Assembly (NCBI RefSeq): GCF_041734735.1
Contig: NC_134888.1
Span: 39,471,330 to 39,535,329, forward strand
Reading direction: 5' to 3'
DNA: 64,000 nucleotides
From: Babylonia areolata
Lineage: Eukaryota; Mollusca; Gastropoda; Neogastropoda; Buccinidae
Notes under the pieces: generated by a model
Database searches by the model: none
What the model was told of the DNA's origin: nothing
What the model saw: only the letters and a program-made list of their open reading frames with translations
Part shown: piece after piece, positions 31,401 to 43,900 of the stretch
Layout: the number at the start of each line of letters is the position of its first letter
Numbering within the stretch: position 1 is the stretch's first letter
Position numbers and translations under genes: made by a program

Positions 31401-32100
31401 CCTGCAAAACTTGGACAGTGTACCAACGACACGCCAAGAAGCTGAACCACTTCCACACAACATGCCTCAGGAAGCTACTGAACATCAAGTGGCAAGACAG
31501 GACCCCAGACATGGAGGTGCTTGCAAAAGCCACCCTTCCCAGCATCTTCACCATCCTGGTGCAGTCCCAGCTTCGTTGGGCTGGACACGTGGCGTGCATG
31601 CCAGACCATCGGCTGCCCAAAAGGCTCTTCTATGGCGAGCTGCAACAAGGGAAGAGATCACATGGAGGTCAGAAGAAGCGCTTCAGAGATACTCTGAAAG
31701 TCTCTCTGAAAGCGTTTGATATCAACCCTGACTCCTGGGAGGAATCTGCAGTGGACCGTGACAAATGGCGCGCTGCTGTGCACAAAGGCGCCAAGTTGTG
31801 CGAGGCCAACAGGACTGCTGCAGCTGTTCAGAAGAGACAGGCCAGAAAGTCACGGGCAAACAAGCTCCCTGACAATGATATGCCTGTCTTTGTCTGCCCC
31901 AACTGTCAGCGAACATTTTGTGCGCAGATTGGACTGCTCAGCCATCTGCCCATTCACAGAGAGATTCATGAGCATCCCCCCCCCAACCACCCTCCCCCCA
32001 TCCCCCAGCTGGATGACAACGATGGTCATCATTGATCTCGATGGATGCACACCACCACCACCGGGGTCACAAGGAATATTGGGGGGGATAGTACATAACA
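28480..32100 (+). mobile_element. Near-full-length APE-type LINE (non-LTR retrotransposon)
   Basis: The element encodes an endonuclease/exonuclease/phosphatase-fold domain (about 28740-29490: IGAWNIRTLL, ALSETRL, LLGDFNARV, WHLIDYVIV) and then a reverse transcriptase (about 29500-31700: SGSDSIPAEVYK, NHRGISLLS, CGFRKERGTTG, YVDLTKAFDT, NGVKQGCVLAP, FADD). A C-terminal C2H2-like finger follows (FVCPNCQRTFCAQIGLLSH, about 31890-31946). The native stop is at 32033-32035. Two lesions are visible. A one-base frame displacement lies near 29490 between endonuclease and RT. A TGA at 30935-30937 (GLKY-stop-TYGKLF) stands where an arginine CGA is likely, just before the FADD box. The exact 5' end and clade (RTE-like or L2-like) are uncertain. 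Confidence 0.9.
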
Positions 32101-32552
32101 AGGTACGAACATAAATCAAAAATCATACACAAACACAGATACAGTAGAAATTAGGATACATACAAGTGCATATCAATATAAAAAATTGTGCACACACATG
32201 CAAGCACTGCACACACACACAAACTCTCTCTCTCTCTCACACACACACATTTGAACAGAAGCAGCATATTACATGTGGATGGGGCTGATGACTAGATCTT
32301 CAGGTAGATGGTTGTTGATCCATGAGAGGGCGCCACTCAGAATCATGGTTTCAGTGTGCGTGCTAGCTATCGGGCAAATCAGTTCATGTCAACTAATCAG
32401 GCTGTTTATGTCGATCACAGCATTTTAACTGATTTTCATCTCAATAGTAGAAGAAAATTCAACAAATGCCCAAAACAGAATTCTTCAAGAATTCTGATGA
32501 ACAATATGTATGAGTATAGTTGCTTTCAGCCATTGCAATACTTGCATACTGC

Positions 32553-32585
<33 letters not shown>

Positions 32586-34116
32586 AATGGACACATTTTT
32601 CATGATTTTTTTGTTCACTGCAAGTTGCTAGTGTGCTTAGAGGTATGCATGCGTGCGAATGACTGGTGTGATAGTGCTTTGATTTGTCTGCACAAGACTT
32701 TCGTTGTTATTATTATTTCTCTTCAGTTTCAAATTGTCATTCTCGGCAATCTTGAGCTGACGTTTGTGCCTGTTTAAAAGGCCCAGCGTGGACGGTGCTG
32801 CCAGCTTCCAATAGACACACGTGACGTTCTCCAGTCTTCCTCATCAAAGGTCTGACTCTGTTTTCCTGTTTCCCATTTTTGACAGTCCTTTCCATTTAAC
32901 AACAAATTATTCACATCTTTTTTTTTTCTTTTGAGTTCCATCATGTGTTCTACTTTTTGTACCACCGTGTCCACAATTTTCCATTCAATGATTTTTTTTT
33001 TCACTGCATGTTGCTAACGTGCTTAGTTCCCAGTGACTGTCCATTCTGGTTTGGGGATTTTTTAAACACATTTTCAAGCATTTCAGGACATGAAAACTGG
33101 CATACAGGAATGTTTGAATGATGTTAAAAGAATGATTTTGTTTAATGTGCTTAACTTCAAAATTTATATTGTGTGGATTAGTTTTGTGTCTCTTGAGTCT
33201 TTCTGAACTGCTGCTTTTCTGATATTGATGGTGGTTTTATATGGTCATCCAGAGGTGGGCATTGTGCTCGCTGGACAAGGAAGTCATGGTTATTTTCAAG
33301 TAGTTCCTTACACTGACATCATACTGATAGATCCCCACACTGAAGATCACTCATGCAAACCAGCTCTGGAAGAGCACTTGAGCTGTCCGTCATTGTCTAG
33401 ATCACAGCTCGAATTGTTATCACTGGATTTGAACTGCTGAAATGACATCTTTTCCCACAAAGCCTGAAAGTTGCTTTTTGTACTCTCACGTGATTTGGTC
33501 ATCATTACCAACTTGACTTGCCTGAAATCATCTGCCTCATTTCATCTATTTCTTCTTAATTTAAACTGACATAATTGAAAGTTATATATAAAGAATGTAA
33601 ATGTCTTTCTTGTTGAATAGCCTTTTCCATTACTGACTGAGCTTTAAAAAAACAACAACAACAACAGAAAGGCAAAGTTGTCTTCTGATTTTAAAAATCA
33701 CCCCCAAAACACTCCCCTAAAACATGAAAAACATACCCTGCATTAACTCACATTTTTCACTATGAACAATTATCCCAAGAATTTTAAAACTAGAAGAATC
33801 TAAATTCGGGTGGAGGCAGGGAGTGTGTGTGTGTGGTCTATCAGTGCTGGGGTCTATCAGCATGACCACTTGTGAATAAGATTATAATTTAGCTACCATA
33901 TTTGCACAAGGTTTTACAATTTCACTTTTGAGAAAGGTGCATTCTGTCCTTGTTGCAGCTCCTCATTACTGATAAATGAGTTGACAGTACATACACTGTT
34001 CTGAGCAGGAACGCATGCCGTGTTCTTTTCATCAATCTGAATACATTTTGTGTGCAATTGTGTCTGTGGACCATTTTTTTGTGTTCAAGTCATTTATAGT
34101 TGTTTCATTTCTGTTT
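32101..34116. other. Intergenic spacer, no gene seen
   Basis: CA and CT simple sequence lies at about 32200-32250 and a (GT)n tract at about 32558-32582. Otherwise it is AT-rich with no supported exon or recognised mobile element. Confidence 0.45.
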
Positions 34117-34705
34117 CCAACTGATGGTTGATACAGTGCCTAAATCTGTCTTTGGTTGAAGTCAGTCCTTGGTCAGCTGTGCTGTTTCCAACTGATGGTT
34201 GATACAGTGCCTTCTTCTTCTTCTTCTGCGTTCACTCGTATGCACACGAGTGGGCTTTTACGTGTATGACCATTTTTACCCCGCCATGTAGGCAGCCATA
34301 CTCCGTTTTCGGGGGTGTGCATGCTGGGTATGTTTTTGTTTCCATAGCCCACCGAACGCTGACATGGATTACAGGATCTTTAACGTGCGTATTTGATCTT
34401 CTGCTTGCATATACACATGAAGGGGGTTCAGGCACTAGCAGGTCTGCACATATGTTGACCTGGGAGATCGTAAAAATCTCCACCCTTTACCCACCAGGCG
34501 CCGTCACCGTGATTCGAACCCGGGACCCTCAGATTGACAGTCCAACACTTTAACCACTCGGCTATTGTGCCCGTCGATACAGTGCCTAAATCTGTCTTTG
34601 GTTGAAGTCAGTCCTTGGTCAGCTGTGCTGTTTCCAACTGCTGGTTGATACAGTGCCTAAACCTGTCTTTGGTTGAGGTCAGTCCTTGGTCAGCTGTGCT
34701 GCCTC
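34117..34705. repeat. 71-bp repeat (about 3 units) split by a SINE
   Basis: Units running gatacagtgcctaaatctgt + ctttggttgaagtcagtc + cttggtcagctgtgctgttt occur on both sides of the SINE at 34213-34575. The units on either side are nearly identical. Confidence 0.88.
34213..34575 (-). mobile_element. Family A SINE inserted into the 71-bp repeat
   Basis: This is a full-length minus-strand copy: B box ggttcgaatca (reverse of tgattcgaaccc at 34510-34521), head end cccgtc, tail cttcttcttcttc. A target-site duplication gatacagtgcct flanks it (34201-34212 and 34576-34587). Its similarity to the copy at 18877 is high. Confidence 0.92.
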
Positions 34706-35980
34706 TTTTCTGTGCTTATTTTGTGCCCAGGGTCTATTGTGCTGTACTGCATTATCCATTATTTTCATACACTCCCATTTCTCATTAACCATTTGCAGAG
34801 ACCTAAGCTTTGACATTAAACTGACTGACCTGGAGGAGTCTGGTGAACAGTTTCTTCTAAGTTGTTCCCCAGTGAGTTTTCAGAGTTAAGAGAAATTATT
34901 TCTCAAGAGGGGTTAGGGGGTGGGGTGCCAGATCTGTCAAAGTTGTTTTGGTTTCTACCGAGTTAATTTGTTCAATGTATTTGATATCTTGTGGTAAACT
35001 GTTAACTTCCAGTATCAAAGCCTTGAAATGATGAAATTTGAGTGTCGTTTCTATCTTGTGGTTTGTCAGGAAGATTGCAAACGTGTACTGGAGCTCTGCC
35101 TGGTGCAGCAGTAGTTCTAACAGTAACAATGATGCTGACACTTTCTCATCCCAGAGGGGAGCTTGGGGTGTAATACTGTAGTTATATAAATGAAATTGTG
35201 CAATGATATGACTGACTGAACCAAGTAGTTTGTTCCATATCAGTGGACCGAGACAGGAGAAAGAGCACCGACCTTTTTTTTGGGGGGGGGGGGGGCTGCC
35301 GAGGAATTGTTGGTAATCTGTAATCAGCTAAACCAAGCATGAAGATATAGAAGTATAGACAGACAAGGAGTATAGAGAGAAAGCAAGTCAGTGTGTGTGC
35401 AGTATGGTTTACATTATTACACACAGCTGCTTACGGTGACAAGCAAGCCAGTCTGCGTCTTACTATGAAGGGGTTTCAGTACCAGGTGCAAACATTCTAT
35501 CGCTTTCTCTTGTATATATGAGTTTGAGTTCCTTTCTAATTTGTTTGTTTTGACACATGATTGATTCAAAGGCCACAGGGGGAAAGTAGCTGTATGAGCA
35601 TCAGGTGGGCTGTTGTTGTTTCAGAGATGGACAGCAGATTGTAGGAAAAATTATATATATCTTACTGAGAGTAAAGCATAAGCAGCTGCAGAGTAGATCA
35701 GCATGACAGGTGCTCTCTCGGTGAGTTGGTTGTACCGGTTTTAACAGCCTCAAACTACCCCCGCCGGATTTTACCCCTGCGTCATTCTGGGCTAGCCTTG
35801 AATGACCCCCCTGGATTATATGTGTAAAGTGAAGATGCCCCCCCCCACCCCAACCACCACCCAGTTGAAAATTACCCCCTTTCTACTGATTTAATAAATC
35901 AGGTTGTGGAAAAAGGAAGAGGGGCTGTTCTGTGATTGTGAACAGCTTTTTCAACTTGACATTTCAATCGTCAATACTGA
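34706..35980. other. Intergenic spacer, no gene seen
   Basis: A poly(T)/poly(G) tract lies at about 35273-35294. C-rich blocks at about 35755-35870 (acccccgccggattttaccc) look unlike their surroundings and may be a repeat fragment that I cannot classify. Confidence 0.4.
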
Positions 35981-35984
35981 CTTT

Positions 35985-36225
35985 TCAGGGTGGGTGCTGT
36001 TGGGTATGGTCAGATGTTTCATGATACTGACATGGACTGCAAGATTTTAACATGCATATTTCATCTTTTGCAGCAGCATGTGTGTGAAAGTGTGGGTCTG
36101 TGTGTCTGTACTTACACTGACTTGAGAGACAGTAAAATCATTACCCCATTAGAAGCTGCCAGATTCAAACCAGAGATCTTGTGGATTGACTATATCACAA
36201 GTGTCAGAGAGAGAGTGATAACACC
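35985..36225 (-). mobile_element. Degraded family A SINE
   Basis: Minus-strand order is preserved: gggtatggtcag, actgacatggactgcaagat, tttaacatgcatatttcatc, ttgagagacagtaaaatc, aagctgccagattcaaacca, gattgacta. The B-box remnant is recognisable. High divergence indicates an old insertion. Confidence 0.6.
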
Positions 36226-37223
36226 ACATCAAAATCAGAAAACTAACAACTGCACCAGTGTTTTTTTTGTTTTGCTTTTATTTAATTCACTCACACTCCC
36301 TTCCAGCCGCTCCCTATATCTTGAGTGAGAATGAGAAATCTATCGTTCTGAACACTGGTGCACTCCAACTTGAATGCTTAAGTGACATTATTTCTCCCAT
36401 CCCTTTTTATAAATATACTTATTCCAGCTTCCTTCATGCTTCAAGTTGCTGGATCACTTCAATCAACAGTCCGCAAGTGAAACAAAAGCCTTATCAAATA
36501 TTCTGCATGTGTTCATTTAAGGCTTTCTGGCATATCATATTAATGCTCCGTCAACAGCTCATACAAACTTTTTATGACATTCCGAAGCAAATTACCTTTT
36601 GCAACTATCAGGACAGTTTGGTTTAATATCAGAAAAAAAAAAAATTAATAAATGAATCAAAATGAATATTCTGACAAAAATTTGAGAAATTATTCATGGC
36701 TAATCAAAAGATGATATTCCAACAAAGACAATTATTAAAAGGGAAAAGCATGGTAAAAAGTCAATAAGGCCTTATGGCTGGGAACTCTCAATATATCTTA
36801 AGAATCCAAAATAACATATGTGACGGATCTTTTGTTTACAACCACATAACTCACATTATCATACAAAACATCACTGGTATCTGCCCTATTCTGGAGCAAA
36901 GTGGGTGAAGAAAATTTTGCTCTTACCAGTTTGTTTATTGCACAGATTAATTCGTTTACTTATCTAATTTATTATGAACTGGTTTCTCACTTCTATCACT
37001 GTCATAACTGGTGAAACATGCACATCTCTGACAGAAACAGGTCCTGTTCACAAAATGATCTTTGGAGGGGGAAACAGGTATTGTTTGTTGTCAGACAAGT
37101 AAAAAATCTACATGCAATAATCTAGTTCATTACACCCAAATTTCTCAACCAGAAACTGCTGAGTCTAACATAAGTAATCTGTATATTATGTAAAAATATT
37201 ATCAAACCATTCATTGAACTTCT
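36226..37223. other. Spacer downstream of RANBP2, no gene seen
   Basis: AT-rich sequence with no supported exon or recognised repeat. Confidence 0.45.
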
Positions 37224-37973
37224 TTTATTCAAGAAGGAAAAAAAAGGTGGGGATAATCTTGCAATATATCTTCTCATAACATCAAATAAACACAAGAGGT
37301 CACAAAAACAAGTGATTTCCAATTTGTCCATTTCCAGCATTTTCCATTATTTATACTTGTAGCTACATCAACAACATATTCCTTTCATTCAAACTTTCAA
37401 ACATCAGATGTATTTGATGTGAGGATTACCCTTCAGCTTTGGTGACTGAAACATGTTCACTGTCTTTTACAATGACAGATTCTGTGTCAACACACTATAT
37501 CACTGAAATAATAACTGAGAAATAAACTAATTGTAGAAGACGACAAAACCGAAATATGTATTTCAAAAACAATTTCACAGATTCCAAACATGGGAATAGT
37601 TTTTCTTTTCCTTTTTTCTTATAATCTGAACACATTTTCACTTTTTCAGAAGAATCTCAAATGAACACAAATTCTCCTTTTCAAAAACAACACATTCATC
37701 CTGTACATAAATCAACACATCATCTTTCTCAGGAAAGAAAAATTGCATCTATTTCATCACTCTACACACATCCAAATGTAACTCCACATGAACTCTTTTA
37801 TCTTTAAATTTCAGGGAAATATTCCAAGGCAGTGGAAAAGGATAAAGAAGTTCTGAATCAGCTATTTCCAAACGATTCCACTGTAGGTGTTCAACACTGT
37901 GATCACAAGGGATTGTATTCCACGACCCTAAAAAGTCTCTCTCTTTTGAGTCTTACATGTAGTCACTGGCACG
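37224..37973 (-). other. RANBP2 3' UTR with candidate poly(A) signal
   Basis: After the TGA at 37976-37974 the minus strand shows no further exon. An AATAAA lies at 37229-37224, which would give a 3' UTR of about 750 bases. Other weaker signals exist, so the transcript end is provisional. Confidence 0.5.
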
Positions 37974-40900
37974 TCATTTCTTGCCCACGGCACCTTCTGA
38001 TCCATCTCCTGTTGAAAACACTTCTGGCACTTCAATCTCTTCAGGGAGCTTGGCGGAGATGTCGGATTCTGCAGCCAGTTTCTGACCCTGTGGGAGCAGG
38101 CAAAGACAACAATTCCATCACTGGTGAAGCAGTCAGTCTGCGTACAGTTAGTCATTTAATAACAATAAAAGTAAACTGGAGTTAACAAGAATTAAGCCTG
38201 CACTCTTTCCTCAAATAATGCAAACAAGAAAACAAAGTCTACTTCAAATCCTGTTTACGAGGAAAATTGTTCCAGAGTCGACTATGTACAGAGTCAAAAC
38301 ATTTAACCATTCCCTTCAAAGAAATTGACTGAATTAAAGCACACACACACATACAAGCTGCCACACACACGAAGTGAGAGAACAGAAACCAACCTGTCTG
38401 AATATGGTGGCAAATTCCTCAGTGGCTTGCGAAGAGCTGAAACAGGCTCTGAAGTGACGACGGATGGGCTCATCAGTGGCAAAGTCAATTGGCTGCCACT
38501 CACAGCTCTTCTTCTTCTCATCCCTGCAACCAGTCAGCTTTTGTTTCACACACATGCCGCAGGCTGTGTCAAATTATCAAACAATGAATGTCTGCAAGCT
38601 GAAGCGAACCCCCCCCCCCCACACACCCCCCCCCCCCCCCCGCCCCCCACCCAAACCAACCAAAAAACAACACATCAGAACAGTTTCCCTCAGAAACTAA
38701 TCTGAATTTAGACTTTAGATACAGCTTCAGTTTCAAGGACTTTACAATGAAAAACAGTACTAATTTCTAGCTGTTTTTAGTGTCACATTTTAATAAAAGA
38801 CTCACAAAAAAACACCACCCCCCAAAAAAATAAATAAAAGAAATTAAAAAAAAAAAAAAAAAAAAAAAATTTCCGCCCACAGACCATTTTCAAGGATGGA
38901 TGACAAAGTTTTACATCAGTGGAAAAAACAACAACAGAAGAGATCATTTCTTACATAGCAACAGTGAGCTCCATGGTGATGACATGGTTACACAGCTTCT
39001 CCCCCTTGTCAGTCATCATCACCAGTTTGTTGGCATTGAGGTCATCATCATACAGCACTCGCAGGTTTCCCATCCCCATGTTCTGCTCACACACAATGCA
39101 CAACACAGTCAAACAATAAGTGAAAACAAAACGGATAACAAGCTTCCCCACCCCCCTCTCCCTTTGTAGAAATCAAACCAGATTCTGTGGCTATTATTCA
39201 CGGTGTCCTCAAGGGGAAAGTGAGTCAAATCTAAACAAGGAATTTACCTATCAAATTTCAATAGTTGTTTTCACATGTATTTGTTTTTGTAATGCTGTCA
39301 TACCAATATGCCCAAATTAAAATTTCTAATAGATTTATAGTTTGTTTTTTTGGTGACACTTGTTTGACACAAATGACAACTTCCCCCTGTGCAGCAACTG
39401 AAGAACCAGTGTTTTCTTCAGCACCACATTTGTAAATCCTCCTGTAAAATGTGAATGTGAGCGAACACAGTAACATTTATGTTTTTGTTTTGTTTTTGAA
39501 ACGAAGAAGAAAGTTGGCAAGCTCCTCTCTCCTACACACCTCCCACTGGCCGTTGGCTCCCTTTCTCTGCAGCGTCACTCTTTTTTCAAACTCCACCCTC
39601 TCCTCTTCATCATCCTCCTCTGTCGACTCATCCTCGTCCTCATCTTCGTCATCATCATCATAGTCTTCATCGTCATATTGATCTTCTGCTTCTGAAAAAT
39701 GAAAATCAGAACAATAAGGAAAATGTCAATCATGCCTCTTAATAATAATATATATAAATATGAAAAATAGATTAAAAAAACCCAACAAAAACAACAACAA
39801 AAAACATAAAAAATAGAGAAAATGTAATTAAAGAAATATAGAACTTGGTGTTTTGCTGAAGAAATGTAACCCACGCCAAGTTTGGTACAGACAAATTTTT
39901 ATCACTTGTCCCTTCAGCATTACCAGAAAAACACCAAACTGGAACAGTGCTTTTTGCTCTTCAAAGTATGACGATGGTACACAACTCCAATCAGCTCAGA
40001 CTAGATGTACAAAAAATGCTAATCATCACAAAAAAAAGAAGGAAAAAACAACAAAATATAATACTGATAAATAGAACTGCATGGCTGATTTATTAAGTTT
40101 TAGGGACCTGTAAGTGTGATTTGACTTGACTCAGAAACAATCATACTCATAGTGAATGTTCAACAGTAAAATGTGAAAGGTCAGCAAATTATCTTATCCA
40201 TCACAGATGACATATACTGTCCCACCACATCTATTTTGTGTATGAAAGCAAAACAATAAAATTCAGGCCTGTGGTATGGTTTTTGCAGCAGTAAAAGTCC
40301 AAATAATGCTAATTTGTCATGTTGATTTGTATGAAAACCACATACATGTTTATATTTATATATATATATTTTTTTTTTTTTTTTTTTTTTTTTACTGTCC
40401 TTACACTGAGACAGAATAAGTTAATTCTGTACTCTTAAAATGGGGTCCCATCCTTAAAACTTAAATCATGAATATTCTGTAACCAATAGGTTGTGATTTT
40501 AATTCACCATCAAGAGGTGAGAAAACGGATTAATTTCATTGTCCCAGTCATAGACACACATTCTTTATCACTCTGAGTCAGTGAATCACAAATTTATGTA
40601 CATTTGAGACTGATAAAACAAAAAGAAACTATTCTACAGAGCTGTTGAACAGAATTACTGACAGTGACACAATTTCACCTGTCCGAACATTCAAAGGCAC
40701 AGAAAAAACACAACTGACTATGAGAAAGAAAAACAATGGCAGGTATTTCAAGACCCATATGTGTGACCCATCTGACTGTGCACTACTGAACTGATCTCGT
40801 TTAATGCACGGGTATCACCTGCTTTTATGGACACAACATACAACCCATGCTACTTCTGTCTGCTTTTCATGGTTTTACATGCAAGTAATCACCAGAATAT

Positions 40901-43900
40901 TCAAATATATTTTTTAATGATATATGTTTGTCTATGTGGCAAGATCTATATCATGTATTTTCATGATGAAAGTGAAAAGACGTTAAATTAAAGAAAGAAA
41001 GAATCATGTTCATGGAAGATGAGCACAATTGCACACACAATGAAAAACAACAACAGATTTTAGATTCTTGAATACCATCAGGAAAGAGGTATGCTTTTTT
41101 TGAACAGCTAAATACTTTAAGTTTGAGAACAGACACCCCCCACAAAAAATCTAACAAACAAAAAACACTGGAGCCTGTTGGAATACTGTGAGGATGCAGC
41201 AACAGACTGTGTTGATTACCGGTTGTTTCTTTCTGACCATCTTTTCTTTCTTGTCTACTCTGTATTATTCCATCTACTCCCCAACAGAAACAACTGAATA
41301 TCCAGCCTCACTTGAATAGGAAATGCACATTATGCATGCATATTCAAGAATCCTGAGACTGGAGAGAAGAAGAAGAGAAAAAACAAAAACAAAAACCATG
41401 ACATTTAATTATTCAGGCAAGTTTGCTACTGAAAAGGCTGTGCTCCTGTGAAGACAGTCAGAGTCGCTGACAGTTCTTTTGGCAGCACAGTCTCATGCTG
41501 ATAACGACTGAAAACTGATAATGACTGGTCTGTTTGGGGGAAAACTGATAATGACTGGTCAAAACTGATAATGACTGGTCTGTTTGGGGGAAAACTGATA
41601 ATGACTGGTCTGTCTGGGGGAAAACTGATAATGACTGGTCTGTTTGGGGAAAACTGATAATGACTGGTCTGTCTGGGGGAAAACTGATAATGACTGTCCT
41701 GTTTGGGGAAAACTGATAATGACTGGTCTGTTTGGGGGAAAACTGATAATGACTGGTCTGTTTGGGGAAAACTGATAATGACTGGTCTGTCTGGGGGAAA
41801 ACTGATAATGACTGTCCTGTTTGGGGAAAACTGATAATGACTGGTCTGTTTGGGGAAAACTGATAATGACTGGTCTGTTTGGGGAAAACTGATAATGACT
41901 GGTCTGTCTGGGGGAAAACTGATAATGACTGTTCTGTTTGGGGGAAAACTGATAATGACTGGTCTGTCTGGGGGAAAACTGATAATGACTGGTCTGTTTG
42001 GGGGAAAACTGATAATGACTGGTCTGTTTGGGGAAAACTGATAATGACTGGTCTGTTTGGGGAAAACTGATAATGACTGGTCTGTCTGGGGGAAAACTGA
42101 TAATGACTGGTCTGTTTGGGGGAAAACTGATAATGACTGTTCTGTTTGGGGGAAAACTGATAATGACTGGTCTGTCTGGGGGAAAACTGATAATGACTGG
42201 TCTGTCTGGGGGAAAACTGATAATGACTGTTCTGTCTGGGGGAAAACTGATAATGACTGTTCTGTCTGGGGGAAAACTGATAATGACTGGTCTGTCTGGG
42301 GGAAAACTGATAATGACTGGTCTGTCTGGGGGAAAACTGATAATGACTGTTCTGTCTGGGGGAAAACTGATAATGACTGGTCTGTCTGGGGGAAAACTGA
42401 TAATGACTGGTCTGTTTGGGGGGAAACTGATAATGACTGTTCTGTCTGGGGGAAAACTGATAATGACTGGTCTGTCTGGGGGAAAACTGATAATGACTGG
42501 TCTGTCTGGGGAAAACTGATAATGACTGGTCTGTTTGGGGAAAACTGATAATGACTGTTCTGTTTGGGGAAAACTGATGACTGGTCTGTTTGGGGGAAAA
42601 CTGATAATGACTGGTCTGTTTGGGGGAAAACTGATGACTGGTCTGTTTGGGGAAAACTGATAATGACTGGTCTGTTTGGGGAAAACTGATAATGACTGGT
42701 CTGTTTGGGGAAAACTGATAATGACTGGTCTGTTTGGGGGAAAACTGATAATGACTGGTCTGTTTGGGGGAAAACTGATAATGACTGTTCTGTCTGGGGG
42801 AAAACTGATAATGACTGTTCTGTCTGGGGGAAAACTGATAATGACTGGTCTGTCTGGGGGAAAACTGATAATGACTGGTCTGTTTGGGGGAAAACTGATA
42901 ATGACTGGTCTGTTTGGGGGAAAACTGATGACTGGTCTGTTTGGGGGAAAACTGATAATGACTGGTCTGTTTGGGGAAAACTGATAATGACTGGTCTGTC
43001 TGGGGAAAACTGATAATGACTGTTCTGTCTGGGGGAAAACTGATAATGACTGGTCTGTTTGGGGAAAAACTGATAGTGACTGGTCTGTCTGGGGGAAAAC
43101 TGATAATGACTGGTCTGTTTGGGGAAAACTGATAATGACTGGTCTGTCTGGGGGAAAACTGATAATGACTGGTCTGTCTGGGGGAAAACTGATAATGACA
43201 TGCTCATGTTGTACTACAGCAAGACAAAAACTGACGGAAAGAAAGTAAACACCAAAAAAACAACAACAAAAAAACAACCTTTCACTAGTTTCAGGACGTT
43301 CCTGAGGTACAGAAACATCATGCCTGCGTGTTGCTACAATGAACATGTCAAAATCATTACAGAGGAGCAAGATAACAGACACTGACAAGATGTGAGTCGT
43401 CTCTACATTCACCAGAAACATGGAGCAAGATAATACTGACAAGATGTGAGTCTCCTCTACATTCACCAGAAACATGGAGCAAGATAACAGACACTGACAA
43501 GATGTGAGTCGCCTCTACATTCACCAGAAACATGGAGCAAGATAACAGACACTGACAAGATGCGAGTCTCCTCTACATTCACCAGAAACATGGAGCAAGA
43601 TAACACTGACAAGATGCGAGTCGCCTCTACATTCACCAGAAACATGGAGCAAGATAATACTGACAAGATGTGAGTTGCCTCTACATTCACCAGAAACAAA
43701 TGGATCAAAAAACATGTCTGACAGAAAAGATGATGGATCTATAAAAAAAAAAAAAAAAAAAAGCCACCCGAAAACAACACAAAAAACATGTGACAGGAGA
43801 GCAGAAAAGAAACAAAAACAACAAAAGATCCAACGTTTCAAGGGCAGAACGGATCGGCATCTTCACAATCCACACCACTACAGTTACGGACTAGGCCCTC

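Noticed and set aside
41426-41510. Extra RANBP2 exon ([21 protein letters not shown])
   Set aside because: It has an AG before it but no convincing donor, runs into a stop, and is not needed for phase. Left out, though not fully excluded.
41426-43475. Two overlapping ~600-codon minus-strand open frames reading [10 protein letters not shown]-type repeats
   Set aside because: They are produced by a 29/30-bp array without stop codons in two frames. RANBP2 exons on either side join in phase without it, and the frames flip with unit length.
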